Source: Vidua macroura
Taxonomy: Eukaryota; Chordata; Aves; Passeriformes; Viduidae
Reading direction: 5' to 3'
DNA length: 64,000 nt
Assembly (NCBI RefSeq): GCF_024509145.1
Contig: NC_071578.1
Coordinates: 11,310,253-11,374,252 of the forward strand
Position 1 is the first letter of the stretch; the number at the start of each line of letters is the position of its first letter. Positions 51,301 to 64,000 of the stretch are shown piece by piece. A program made the position numbers and the translations under genes. The notes beneath the pieces were generated by a model. It was not told where the DNA came from. It did no database searches and saw only the letters and a list, made by a program, of their open reading frames with translations.

Positions 51301-52514
51301 ATGTGTTAAGAGCCATCCCTTGTTCTTGCACTCCACCTATATAAGAATTGATGTATTTGCAAAAGGTCATAATGGTTGTGCCAGACTTAAAAATTCACCC
51401 CAGGTTTGGCTTGGGTTTGAATATCAGTGTTACTACTGGTAATGTTACTATTCCTGCTTGCACAAGATGGAGCTGCCTTCAGTAGAAATATTAATTTAAG
51501 CATGGGATTTGTCATTGCTAATAAAGGAAAGAGGAAAGATAACAAGATAAAAGCCTGTTTAGACATGGGATGTTATTAGATGTTCTGTGTACTGTCCACA
51601 GCCTATCTAGACCAAAAAGAATATAATACATGCATAAAAAGAGAGGAGTTTGACATTTTAATTATGATATTTCTCCAAGTAACATGCATCAGCTTAGCTG
51701 AATGTCTCTCTGAATCATCTGGCAAAGACTTGTCACAAAAGTTAGATTTAGCTTCAAAACTGGAGTAACACCTGAAAGTATAATTTTGATAAAGATGGTA
51801 AGATTTGAAGAAGAGGTACTATGGTCACAAAAATCAGAAAGAAGGCTGAATTTATTGAAGAGTTGTCAAATTTGATTGTTTTTTAATGGCCTCCTTGAAT
51901 GACTGCTGGGCTGGGAAACTCACTACATGCTTGCACAGAAGTTTTTTTATCTCTCAAAGGTGGTAATTTCTAATAAATTACCAGTCTTGGAGGGTGCTGC
52001 TGAAAAAAATTGAGTAACCTTTAATAATTTGAGAAATAGGGTAAAGGAGAAGTTAAAACTGAGATGCAAGAGGAACAACATTCTGGAAAACTGTTCCAGT
52101 GTAGAGATTTTAAATGCCAGCATCATCTGAATGGCACAAAGACTCTTGTTCAGTAAGATTGTGCAGTTCAGTGCTACTGGCCCAATTTTCTGTCTTTGGC
52201 AAACTCCTAAAAACCACTCTGAATATCACAGCTTTATCACTTAGATATTTATTTTGCACTCTAGTTTCCCCTCTCTATGCTTTTCTTACTTTTCTCAAAT
52301 CTGGATTTAACAGAAACTGTTCATTGATCCAAGACTGGCAAAGAATTTTTTGAAAGAACCAAACCCTGCAAGCAATTAACATGTGTAGCTCCAAAACCAG
52401 TCTGAACCAAAGAGTAGTATTTGGAGCTTGTGTTGTTGTTTTTTTAAATTAAGGTAAATGTTTTCCATTAAAGTTTCCAAATAGGAATCCAGAAAGCAAG
52501 GAGATGTAATAGTT

Positions 52515-52529
52515 AAAAAAAAAAAAAAA
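52515..52529. repeat. Poly(A) run, about 15 bases
   Basis: A homopolymer of A follows ATAGTTA and precedes GGTGATTAC. No retroposed body is recognised. Confidence 0.85.
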
Positions 52530-55500
52530 GGTGATTACATTTTTTTTTTCTTTCTTAGAAGTGATTTCAATTATTGTACAGATTAAATTCCTTCCTGAGG
52601 TATGCCAGAGATTTAGCAAAGGACAGTGCAGAGAAAGCCTATCACAGCACAGTGTAGGTTTTCAAATTTGTCTCCTGTTCTTCCCAGGTTACTGTCAACA
52701 ATTTGGGAAGAGATAACAGGCAAAAGTGAGGGCTAAACCACACATGAGCACTGGGTTCCTTATTACTCTACAATTAAGTTCTCTTCCTTGAAAACTGTCT
52801 ATTTCAAAGAAGGAGATGTCTTTTTTTGTATTTACAAGTGTCTCCTATTTGATTTCTATGAATAATTCACCACCTCCAGATGGAGTCCAAGCCAAACATT
52901 GCAAATATCACACTACTGAAAGTCAGACCCTGGTGCAACAGTTACAAGTGTGTGTGCTCCAACTGGAGCCACATCAAATGTCTGGTTAGAGCAGAATGAA
53001 TATGAAATCTTTCCCTGGAAGTATTCAGTAACACGGATTAAAAACTTATTCCTTCCCTCTCCTAAATTTACTTGGTGAATGTATTCATGGAAACCTGAAA
53101 ATTAAAATGGAGAAGCAGATGAAGAGCTTTGTGCTTAGGCTTCGGGTAGAGGTAGATTTAGGTAGAGTTCCTACATACTGATCTTCCACCCTCTATTTCA
53201 TTTTCTGTCCATTCCAAATTCTGAAAGAAGAGCTGACATAAAATGGATTTACACAGGAATCTAAGAGAAAAATCTCCTCACCTTTCATCCTGTTCACTGT
53301 CTTTGCACTGGTCTGTGGGATGGAATAAGGACAGAGCTGTCATGTCACAGCACAGCCCTTCCTCCCCCTTCTTTAACCTGTCAGCAGCACTATTGTGTCT
53401 GGCCCTGGAACAATCCCTGACATACATGACAGGTATTTTGGAAGCCTCTGAGACACCAAAGGCAGCAAAAAGATAGGTGAAAGAGTAGGAGATGAGAAGA
53501 ATAGAACTGCAGAGCCATGGGAAAGTTCATTTACAGGCCTATGAGGATAAGTACTTAGGATGGTGTGGAGCAAGTGCCAAAAAGACCAGATGGAGGTGAA
53601 GGTTTTGGATACCAGACTGTACTGTTTCTGGCCTTTGGTATGCAACACAGGTGGAACTGGAGTTGTGAGGTCTATCAACCATTCTGCACAGGACTGACTG
53701 GGATTCTCACACAAATCAGTCACAAATGCTGCAGCGCACATCCCCACTTAGGTGGCCTCACATGAGTGAGCTGGAGTGAGCCCAGCCCAGCCCTGGCTGG
53801 AAAGAGCATGCAGAGGTGTAGGGATGGTAAAGGAAAACAGGGAGGAGGGAGTTGAGATGTGTTGCTATAGGGCTTTCAAGGAATATCTGATGTTCATGAT
53901 TCCTATTTTATTGCCAATATCATTCCTTTTGAATGGGCTAATAACAGGATCAATTAAAAGAATGAGGTGCTTTGTGAGTAGAGTCATTGTCAAAATCAAA
54001 CTTTTCTCATTTAAAATACTGTGCAACATTTGTGGAAATTTCTCCCACCTTTGCTTACATCCAGTATAAATTTACTGGCAGTTCTCTTGTCATTGTTGAA
54101 GCTATATTCAATTTTACCAGCAACAATGTATTGTGATAGGAGTGAATTGATTTTTTTTTCCATTCAGAAATTATTAGATGCACAATGTAGAACTGAATAA
54201 TAAGCAGCCATTCATAAATGTTTTGCCTGTGGTTACACAGAGTCATGTGCCTTCATCACTGCTGTACACATGGATATCATTACAGCAACTCAATAGGATT
54301 GAGCCAAGTGGCCACTTCTGCTTTTTATGTCAGATACTGCACAAAGGTTATAGCCTTGGAATAGGATTTCTGCTCAGGTCCCAATATGGGCTCCTAAGGA
54401 GAAAAATCTCACTCTTTCAGTTAGCAAAAAAAATTTACATTATGAAAAAGAGGTTGATTCCATTTTCCTATTCTAGAGATCTATAAATAGATTATGGTCC
54501 CACTGTTAAGTGAAAGTCTGCAATCTAGGTGGTTAGAGGTATGGAGCAAGGGTGAAATGAATTACATCAAAATCAGTGATAATCTTTGCATCTGCCTTCA
54601 AAATACTGTTGGACTTTTTCTTAGAGAAGGGCCCAGTTTCTGGAAACAAATGGTGTTTTTTTTAGGATAAAGGTGAAGTGTCCAGAATTTCAGAGTCTTC
54701 AGCATTATATTACTACCAATCCTAGTGTGTAAAAATGCACACCTAAACAGATCAGCTGCATAAGACCTGGGAAAAGGTAAGGGAGAGAAAAAGAACAAGA
54801 CCCACAGTAGTGAGACTCCTGAATTTCTTACTGCACACACACCATCACAGCATAACTTTGTTTTTTGCTTTCTCCTGCTGTCAAACTTCAGTGAGATTAA
54901 AATCAGACAAGTCTGGAAAGGAAATGAAGCTGTTCGCTTTATTAGTCTTGATTAACAGCAAATTATTCTCCTAGCATTTACTGTTCCTTCATTTATTTAA
55001 GAGTGATTACACACAAATAGCAGTTAAAAACGTCAGGGTTTTAATAATAGTTTTATTTGCCACTGTAATTGCTTCTGTAGCATCTCTGAAGTCTGAGACA
55101 CACCCCTCCTGACAAAAAATCAAAATAGCAGCAATGCATCTTTCTCTCTTTAAAGTACACTCTCCAAAACAGTATAAAGAAAGATGTAGAAGTTTATTTA
55201 CTATCTTATTTATCTTTCTTATGTGACTGTGTATTTCATATGTTCTTCACTATGCTTGGTCCAAGCTCGAAGGCTGGGAGTACCTGTACCCCCATATGGA
55301 GAACCCTTAAGGTCAATTTTAACCACTTGTTCCCTCAGAAGCTTCTCAAGTGCACAAGTTTACTCAGCTAACCTATTGATCTGTCCTGTCCTGTCCTTTA
55401 CTCCCCACTATCACGTTGGGAATGGTGGGACTGTCCTGCACTTCGGGCAAAGTGTAGATGGCACTGAGGTGCTTTTGGAGCTTTTGCTCAGCCATGGCTT

Positions 55501-56930
55501 TATCCTTCCGAACTGCAGCTCCTGCCAAGCAGCACCCAAGGTGCCATGGTGAAGTATGCACTTGGCTGTTCATTGCTAAATTGCTAAGTGAATATCTCTT
55601 TTTTTTTTTTGCCCTGTTACCTCTAATGAAAACTTCCACATCAAAACCCAGAGACTCATATTTTCAGCTCTAGGTGAGTGGAAAAATCCATGGATGGGAC
55701 AAAAGCTGAGAGTCTTTTTCAAAAGGAGGGATGGAGCATCTGTCCTCAGAGAAAATTCTTTGAGCTTGGCATTGTTGTGTCCTTGTCTTTTTTTTTAATT
55801 TCATAATTGCCATTTATGCTCATTCCTTCTGCATCTGAGGACAAATACAAACTAAATGGCCCTTCTTTTCCAGAGCTACTGTATATCCTGGAAGAGTTCC
55901 CAGGATATCTGTCAGTTCAGATTCACTCTGTTTCTTTTCAATAAAATCTAGCATTGATGGGAGCTCCAACAGCATAATCTCAGAGCGAACATGACCTTGT
56001 GGTAAAGGAAGTCAGGGAATCTTCTCTCTCTGGGATTAGAGCATGGTTATGCCTCATTACTGTGAATAAGTTTTCTGCATGGGTTTCTGCATGCTGCATA
56101 TCTGGGCAACTTCACAGTATATACACATGTACAGAAATAATTGCTTCTTTTAAGTAGACCCAAAATGTTTGGGAGTGGGAATAAGGAAGGAATACTACTT
56201 TCTGTGCTTTTTGTAAGAGGTGTTCAAAAAAAGGGAAAAAAGGACCTTTCTTATCAAACCCAGAGGTCTCTGAGGAGTTACAAGGAGTAGATTTGTTAAA
56301 ATCAGAATTGCCTGTTTTGCACATTTGCTTTTGGAATACCATCACATTTTTAAACAAACTTTATTAGAATTCATATCCAGTTATGGAGCTGTACAGAACT
56401 CCTTTAACAAGCATAGTCTGGCTGCAGGCAATGAATCTGTCTTTGTCACTAATGATGTTTGTATTATTTTAACACTGTTGATACTGGGGATTTGTGGGGG
56501 GGCTGCAAGCAATCATCTTTCAACCACAGCTCACCTGCCTTGCATGCTGATTAGAAAAACACTTTTCCCTCTGGATACCAGGAACACAGTGGGGTATATG
56601 AGGGGACATGCCCAAAGGATTTTAGTCACATTGTCTGGTTGCTGGGAAAACCCCTGGCAATTCCATTGACCTTTACTTATTCAGTGAAGGGGGTGGGTGG
56701 AACTCCTTTGGCAACATTTTCCAGTAATCTGCATCTTTTTCATATGATGAGTGTGGTACCTGACAGGAGGGTTTATGATGTGGTCATTTGGTAAAAATGA
56801 AGAATTTTTGGAAGGACTAAAGCAGCTCTCATTTTTTCAGATGTGAAGGAATCCTGGCCCTGGGCCAGGTCCAAACTGTTCAAGTGCTGAGAAATCTGTT
56901 TCCAAGGTGCATTTGAATTGAATCAGTTAA

Positions 56931-57035
56931 ATACATTTATATACTATGTAATTTATACAATATAGTAAGCATTCTATACCACATATTATATACTATATAC
57001 CCTATAGTATGTGTATAAGAGCATTTATATGTACA
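56931..57035. repeat. AT-rich TATA/TACTATA low-complexity region
   Basis: About 100 bases are made mainly of TATA, ACTAT and ATTTAT words. They include a perfect hairpin: ATACTATA (56990-56997) and TATAGTAT (57003-57010) around TACCC. This is a degenerate AT-rich repeat that could unwind easily. Confidence 0.75.
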
Positions 57036-57709
57036 GGTGATTTTAAAAGGCTGGAGACATGTGCTGTATCTTCTTTTCCTGTCCTGTGATGCTACTGTGA
57101 ATAAGTGCCAGATGTGATCCCCCAAAACAGACTAGGTATATTCTTTTGCTTTAGGTGTGAAAGGGGAACAACTATGTCTGCATCTTCTCTTGGCACATCT
57201 GTCTCTTGCACAAGAGTTTTCTTTTGGTTTGCCTGCTTTGCCTTGAAACAATGGCAGTAAATACAGGACAGGGATATGGTGGTGTTGTGGAAAGAGGCTG
57301 CCACTCCTTGCCCTGGTTTCTGGGTGCAGAAAGTCCAGGGAGGCTCCCTGGGTGAGAAAGGAAGGTGATTTTTGTGGCAGTTCTAGAACATGGAGGAAGA
57401 GGGAAGAGGGACCTACTCATGAAAACTAGATATCTCTCAGCTGAGGGTTTTCAAAATAATCATTGTTGATTAAGCAGTAATATCCTGTTGTGGGTACCAG
57501 AGTTGCATAAATTCATCCAGGATCTTCCTCAGGTCAGGAAGAAGTGGGTTTTAGACTTCCAGAAGATGTGCACAGGATATTTAGGATGCTGTTGTGCTTA
57601 CACATCATTCTGTGTCCTGCCATGATGCAGAAGCAGGAGGATGGCACATATTTCCCTGATCCCTTTCAAAATGCCAGCCCTCTCCTGTGTTGGCTTGGAC
57701 AGCAAAATC

Positions 57710-57747
57710 ATTAATTCATGAATCATTAAAATCATGAATCAATTAAT
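57710..57747. repeat. Near-palindromic TAAT/ATTA cluster with 16-bp duplication
   Basis: TCATGAATCATTAAAA at 57716 and TCATGAATCAATTAAT at 57732 are direct repeats with a 16-base period. The whole 38 bases are also nearly self-complementary, starting ATTAATTCATGA and ending TCATGAATCAATTAAT. ATTA/TAAT cores recur and are the core bound by many homeodomain proteins. Regulatory use is inferred, not shown. Confidence 0.7.
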
Positions 57748-58449
57748 TTTGTGAACTGCAGTGATAGACATATGTCTACCCATGCATAGACGTACGGATA
57801 ATAGCTGAAGGCTATTTACATAAAGAGATATTTTTGTAGCCTTTGAAACCCTTTGGTTTCTTTAACTTGGACTATGAGACCTACCACAAAATTAAAGGTA
57901 TTTTCCTGTGCTCCAGCCCTAAAGAGACAAGCGCTGTGACCTGAGTTAGGAGGTTCTGTTGCTGATCCTCCACAGAAAGTGGGAAAGGACCAGCATGTTT
58001 CATTTTTATTTCAGTTATAAAAGATACTTTTTTATGATCAGATAAGATATTCTGTCAGGAAATGGTTCTCAGCAGAAACAAGTCTGGCAGGTTCAGAGAG
58101 TGGGTTCGATGCCTACTTGCTCTTGATGCCCTAAAGAAATGAGAGGGCTGTATCCCACCTGCTGTTGTCAGGGCTTGGAGCTCAAGAACTGTGACAAATG
58201 GTGCACAAGGCAAAAATACCAAAATGAAGGAGGGGAGCGAAAATGATCTACAGTAACTGAGAAAAGAAAAATGTTAATATTCCTTGGCAGTTGTTACCTA
58301 ACAATTCTCTTTTTTTAGCGTTTAAATTTAACAGTAATGCCCAGGAATATATTGAGCATTTGAGGGAAAGCTCCACAGTTTTGAAAAAAAATCAGAGGAG
58401 AAACTAAATGTCCTGGCATTAACAGAATACTAATTTGGGTCTGCAGCAA

Positions 58450-58472
58450 TTAATTAAATTGATCTTAATTAA
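58450..58472. promoter_or_regulatory. Paired TTAATTAA motif, possible homeodomain site
   Basis: Two identical self-complementary octamers, TTAATTAA, start 15 bases apart (58450 and 58465). Palindromic TAATTA sites are classic targets of paired-class homeodomain dimers. In A+T-rich DNA this may be chance. Confidence 0.4.
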
Positions 58473-59172
58473 ATTTTTCCTGCTGGATTCATGAAATAAT
58501 CTGTAATGCTGACACCTATGCTGTAAAAACATAACATATTCCTTTTGAATATGTAAATGTTCCTATCTGTTATTTTTAGTCAAAGGTCCACCTGAGTTTA
58601 ATTGTTCCATAGGTTTGGTGGCTTAAAGCACATGAATTTCAGGGCTTACTTACAGACAAGAAGATGCTGTGATTAACATTGTCATCTGTGAGCTCTTCTT
58701 CATTACCATCACCTCTCCATGGACTAAATATTCAGAAAACCATTTAATCCTGAGTCAAGGCTGTGAACTCAGGATCAGAACCCAGGCCTGTGTGGTCAGT
58801 TCAGCAAAGGGAACAAGAATCAGTTTGTGAGGGACAGTGGCACAAACTGACACCACATGCCACGGCTGGGTGTCCCTTCCTGGCCACCTAAAGGGCAGCA
58901 CCCAGGACTGTGCAGGGAATGTGTCCTTAGCCAATGTTTGTGTGAAGTAAAGACAGACTGGCTGAAATGTTAGCAGTGCAGCAGGGTCGTTCTGGTTTTG
59001 GGGTCTCTTTTGCAAGTAGTAATGAGGCCTCCAGGAAAATATACTTAGGTAGAAAGAAAATCCCTTAAAGTCTTAGAGAGCAAATCCTTTCTCTCTGACT
59101 TCTTTGAGAAGCACAAACCATATTTTTCCTTCCATATCAGGCCAGAGAGAATCAAAGACTTGGGATGTAATA

Positions 59173-59193
59173 TCTCTCTCTCTCTCTCTCTCT
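59173..59193. repeat. (TC)n microsatellite
   Basis: About ten TC units run in succession and then degrade to TGTCTTTCTG. It is a dinucleotide repeat that could be length-variable. Confidence 0.9.
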
Positions 59194-62100
59194 GTCTTTC
59201 TGTTGTAATGGCCAAATTTGACCCAGATAGAGCTGCAAGGCCCTGTGTGACTCATCTGAGCCAGACTACCTCCTAATTAAATCATCCATAGTCCAGATAG
59301 CAAATCCAGTTTCCCAGAGACCCATGAATTGAAATTCACTTATCCTTAATGGTATTTTGAATAATATTGAGTGATTTTTCAGAATGCTACTGTACTGGGC
59401 ACACTTCAGATATGTCAAATGGTGTCAAGTGGTTGTTCACTGTTGAACCTGAAAGAAAGGTTTTTATGCAAAGACAGAAGATTGCAAGTGTAGGTGACTG
59501 CTCTGCATTACTCACTTTGCTAGCTTCAATGTGAAACCTGTTCACATAGCTCTTCATGGGCCTTTTATGGAAAACCTGTTTCAATTTCTTCAAAAGGTTT
59601 GGTATGAGAACATAAGAAAATTTTGCATACACAGTAGTGTATTTCTCTTCTGTTTTTATTTTTTTTATTGTTGGTGTTTTTTAAAGTATCACTCAGAATG
59701 CTTTATTTGAAATGAAAATTAAAAGTATTCAAGTGGTTATTTCCTCTCTTAATAGAAATGTAAAAACTATTTGCACATTTCACAATCATGTCTCTCAAGA
59801 AAAAAAATTTAAATTGAAATTTTTAATCACTTTACTATTTTTTAATGAGGCAGCAGGAGTTCACCTGACAGTTTTCTAGTAGAAGCAGTAGGAATGCTAA
59901 AAGAACTGCCAAATGCAAAGGCTGACCATCAAACAGCAGGAAAAGGTATTCCTGACAATAAGCTTGCCCCTCCAATCAAAGTTTGCTGAAAAGGACCAGC
60001 ACTTAATTTTCAAGCAGTGCCTGCCAGGAATCATTTTCCTGGCCTGGCCATAGAGCACTGGATAGAATTGTCTTCTGCTGGCACATCCAGCCCTGAGCCT
60101 GGACAGGCTTCGTGGGACTCCACATGGAGGATATGGTGAAGTTCCACAGGAACTGATCCTGATGTCTGTCCCTTCTCAGCAGGATCAGATCAGCTGTGCC
60201 AGCAAGGGCCCAGAGAGCCTTCCTCTAGATCCTCTCCAAACCCTGCTGTCTTGGAGGACAGAGCAGTGCTGCTGCAAGGGGTCCTACAGGACACAGGGGG
60301 TTTTGACATCAGGATTAAATGAAAGATTAAAAGAGACATAATCAGCTTTTAACATTATGATTCTGAATATTTCAGCAGAGACATGATTGATCTACCCAAG
60401 GATGCTCTGGCAGACAGGAGCTCCTGCCAAAGGTTTCCCTACACAGGACTCTGCCAGGGAAAGCTCCTGCAGCCCATCCTGCTCCCACAGGTCATCCAAA
60501 ATTCAGATTTGACTCTCACAGGTGTTTTGTGACTGAAGGCAACTTTCCTTGCTTTTTCCAAACCACCTCTTTTCACTGAGGGTCATGGGTCTCCTCCAGA
60601 TTACATCGACAACTCATTAAATAGGAAAAGACAGAAGTTTTGATTCTCAGCCCAATAAGTTTATTTTTATCCCATGTTCTGATAAACATACAAAAGTTCT
60701 GAATTATGATATTGGATATTGTCTACTGCATTCTTGGTAGGAAATTTCACAATATATCAGCAAATGAAATTCAACTGGTTTGTGCTTATTTATCCTACCT
60801 AAGAGCTGAAAATGTTGCAGTAATGAACAATATATCAAAATGTCAAATTTACATTCAAGCTATTTGGAATTCTCAGTTTCTCAAACAATAAGGCAATAGC
60901 TTTTAAAAAAAGGCATGTCCTACAAACCATCATTGCAGTGCAGCCAAAACTCCTTGGTATTAAAGGCTTCCTTCTCCAGGACATAAAAATATTACAGGCA
61001 ATTAATTATGCTGTGATTAGCTGAGACATCTTAACTGTAAATCATTGTTGCTTAACTACGGTTTCAAAGAATTAATTGGGTGTCTGCCAGCTGAGGGAAA
61101 TGAAATCTAGCTCTAGAAATAATACCAAAGCTAAGGCACCTGTGAAAGAGTCTGGGAGCAGTGTAGAAGTGCACACCTTGTATTTACATTGGATACCCAC
61201 CAGTTGAACTCCTCACAACTCCTACAGTCCCTTGTGGCAGATGGCAGTAAGGGAAAAGTCCATCTGACTTTTCTTCCTGATGCTTGCCCCCATAACACCA
61301 CTGTAAAGCACTGTGGACGTCATGTTGAGGCACAGCCACCAAGCAGGGTGTGTGTCCCATATGGAATGTGCATTCGGGGCTATCCTAAGATGTAAGGAAG
61401 GTTCAGGATGCAGCTACAGCTTTTCACCAGCCTAGCTCACAGCCTGTATCTCCATCCAAACACCTGGTTTGAGTAAATTTGGTGAAATTCAGTGTCACAA
61501 GCAGAGATATGACCACAGTTTCAGGATCCATCCAGGGAAATAAGAAAGGTTCTTAAAGACAGGCACCCTGTTACACCCACCCAACATATCAGTAAATCAA
61601 CACCATGTGACAAACTTTAAACAGACTGACTTTAGGACTTACAATCCAGGTTTCAGCCCTCTGTGAGATGTTCACAGATATAATCTTTCAGATATATGAG
61701 AAAAACAGATATTGCTGCAAATCTGATATCTAAAATAAAATACATTTAGCAGTCTTTGTAACTTATCAAACATGGAAATGTATCCACACTGTAGTACAAA
61801 CACAGTCAGCTTCTGACAATAATCCTATTGAAGTAACAATCTCTGCTCATGCTGCTGTCTTTCAGATCATGCTGAAATTACATTTAGCAAGATTAAAAAT
61901 GAAATAAATGTCATTTACTCTTTTATTTTTTTCTCACATCTCTTCCATGAGTTTAGGGAAGACACTGCTTGTCTTTTTAAAGGTCACTGAAGGTGTCTGG
62001 GGTCTGTTTTCTATGAAATACAATTTTCTATACTCTGGCTAGATATTTCTTAAAGTCCTTAATATGTCCATAATATCTATTGCAGAGAAACCCCTTCAGA

Positions 62101-63725
62101 CCTCTTAAGAAATCCAGATGGACTATGCTGCTGGGATCCAGCCCAGATTCCCTTCCCAGAGCAGGGCTTGCTTTCAAGCTAGTGAATTAAGACCATGGAG
62201 CTTTGCTCCAGACCGAAACAGCTGCCCAGGAGAAAGGTGGACACAATCCAGCCCTGTCTATAAAGGAGTCACTCTGTGCATCTACCAGAAAGGATTGAGC
62301 TGCTGCCTCCAGCCTGAAGTCATGGCAAACTGATCAGCAGAAGACAGTGCTCTGTCTCACTTCCTTGATGTCACATAGCAAAAGAATTTGGCAGAACTTT
62401 TAAAGGAAATTACCTTTGTAAATATCTTGTAGGGGCTGCATAGTTTTGAACCGCAGGTATCCTAGGAAAGATTAATGCATCAATAGGCATAGAATTGCTT
62501 TAGTATCACTTCACTATCTCTGGTACCAGTTCAAGGGATGAGATTCACAAAGCAGATATCTCCAAGCCAGCCTAACCTTGCTGAGAGTCAGTGGGATGAA
62601 TTCCAAACACAACGAATAAGCTCCTCAAGAGTAATAATCTTATTTATACTACAAAGTATTCTGTGCTTCCTCAGGGTGCAGGAAGCTTTTAGCTGAGGTA
62701 AGCATACTGCCAACATGAATAGTCTTATCCTTGGCTGTGCAGTCTCTCCCACTCTTTTCTGCTGGGGAAAAAGGTTGATGTGGCCATGTCCTAAATTGCA
62801 CAAACTACTGTGGCTGAAAACAAATTAATTTGAAAGCTTCATATGCTGGTAAATCTACCATATCTTTAGTCACCTTGTTCAGTGATTCCTTTCACTGTTA
62901 CAAGACAGGTCATGCTTTATGTGTTCAAATCCTCATTGCTAATTTCTAATCAGCCTGTGCTTCTAGATTTTGCAGTATGTATTTTCAGCTCATTCTCTGC
63001 ATGTTTTCAAAAATCAGAGTCAACAATGTCATGGTTAGACCCTGTCTTTAAACAAACTGAAAGAGAATAGTCAGTACCACTCCATCTGATGCTCTGTAAT
63101 GGGTCTACACCGATTTCTGATCAAACAAAAAATGTCCTTAGATTTGGAGATCTAAAAAGATCAGTCCATAAAATATTTCAATTCACATCATGTGATAAGT
63201 AGCTTCCACTTCATAAATTCCTTTCCAGCTGGTGCTGGAGACAGACAGGTTCTGTGTGGGTTTTTGTCCAAAGCAAATCATCATAGTCTCAGTCTCCCTC
63301 AGTAATTGCAATTATTCATCATGTGTTGTGACTTGAAAATGAGGCTTGTGAAGACCATTCAAAAACAAGCCATCCACAAATACACACATTAAGAAGGCTG
63401 TTGAAATGTGTCTTGCTCTAGAATATTTTGCCATCTCTTTCAGCACGAGTTTTATATCTGTATGACTCTTGATCAATGATCTTTGCCTGCCCCATGAAGA
63501 CAAAAGGAGTGTTGTGCCATTCACAGTGGCGTTGCAGGGGCTGCAAAAGGACTCATGCCATGGGATGTGTCTTACCCAAAACACAAAGCCAATATCTCCT
63601 GCTCTTCTGGCACTGCAGAGCCTTGGGGCCTGGACACTTGCTGCTGATATCCAGGGCAAGTCATGAATTATCATAGCTTGGGGGGTGTATCACAGCTTGG
63701 TGGAGGCATGTTAGAGACATGAGAA

Positions 63726-63768
63726 TTTCACTTAACTGAGAAGGTTGAAAGTTTCACTTGACTGGGAA
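63726..63768. repeat. Short direct duplication, 26-bp period
   Basis: TTTCACTTAACTGAGAA at 63726-63742 and TTTCACTTGACTGGGAA at 63752-63768 differ at two of 17 positions, both A to G. The motif TTTCACTT in tandem faintly recalls an interferon-response-like GAAA spacing on the other strand (AAGTGAAA twice), but the 26-base period does not fit one. Confidence 0.75.
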
Positions 63769-64000
63769 CTAAGTCAAGGTGGCAGTGGACTGCAGAGCTG
63801 TGGGTGCTCCTTCCACAGCCTTGGGAAGGGATCCTGAGCCCTCCAGTGAATCTGGGAGATACATCTGAAAGTTGCTCTCTTTTCCAGCCACTTTTCTCCT
63901 TAGCACGTTGTCTGAAGAGTTACTCCCTGCCTATTTTGGGGAAGCACTTGGAGACACAGGAACACAGGGAGCTAAGGAAGGGAAAAAGTACATTTCAAAA

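Larger units (their letters stand above)
48352..64000. other. Long non-coding stretch, no gene recognised
   Basis: The frames are at most 124 codons, often doubled on opposite strands as at 49763-50108 and 63312-63676, with no domain I can name. G+C-richer islands occur at about 49750-50060, 58780-58990 and 60040-60300. They lack dense CpG and show no clear repeat family. The stretch also holds a poly(A) near 52515, an AT-rich region near 56931, homeodomain-core clusters near 57710, 58450 and 60999, a TC microsatellite near 59173 and a short duplication near 63726. Confidence 0.5.

Noticed and set aside
55373..55639. 88-codon minus frame with gene-like wording
   Set aside because: I considered a pseudogene fragment, but I cannot match it to any family and it overlaps a plus-strand frame of equal quality.
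58103..58113. GGTTCGATGCC, similar to a tRNA B box
   Set aside because: The flanking bases do not form a five-base T stem, and no A box or acceptor stem is found at the right distance.
60030..60300. G+C-rich block suspected of being an LTR or CR1 body
   Set aside because: No TG…CA ends, poly(A) signal or CR1 wording is found.
1..64000. CRISPR arrays, operons, riboswitches, bacterial terminators
   Set aside because: No regular repeat-spacer pattern or prokaryotic gene organisation exists. The repeat content is vertebrate.

Overview
The window reads as vertebrate, most likely avian, nuclear DNA with no recognisable protein-coding gene. The evidence is an A+T-rich composition, scarce CpG, no prokaryote-style gene packing, a degenerate CR1 LINE 3' end (the main LINE family of birds and other reptiles), and long terminal repeats (LTRs) of endogenous retroviruses (ERVs). 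The LTR at about 19827-20288 resembles, from memory, songbird ERV LTRs, so a passerine is my best guess. No database search was possible. I cannot tell intergenic DNA from the inside of a very large intron.

Layout. 1-5836: single-copy-looking sequence with a short tandem duplication, a GACA microsatellite and a weak MIR/L2-like trace. 5837-6120: CR1 3' end on the minus strand. 7691-8020: a probable minus-strand LTR with a primer-binding site matching the tRNA-Trp type. 8021-19826: unannotated, with T/G-rich tracts, a 22-bp duplication and a CpG-bearing hairpin. 19827-20288: a probable plus-strand solo LTR with an unusual AT-rich palindromic tandem block. 20289-31894: a CAAA/CAA compound repeat, a 92-bp A-rich tract, a C-rich G-quadruplex-capable microsatellite and a 20-bp duplication. 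About 31895-31975: an L2/MIR-like fossil. 31976-48197: a 10-bp perfect inverted repeat containing an octamer motif, T/G-rich sequence and a 26-base poly(A). 48198-48351: a second long A-rich tract. 48352-64000: an AT-rich hairpin region, two homeodomain-core (TAAT/ATTA) clusters, a TC microsatellite and a terminal short duplication.

The open reading frames here look like chance. They start and stop without family motifs, several overlap on opposite strands or lie inside repeats, and the longest (221 codons at 42002-42667) has no domain I recognise. I found no convincing exon, tRNA, rRNA, snRNA, CRISPR array or operon. The genuine signals are old mobile-element remnants, simple repeats, and a few palindromic or homeodomain-rich segments that could be conserved regulatory elements. 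I do not see a new gene system here.
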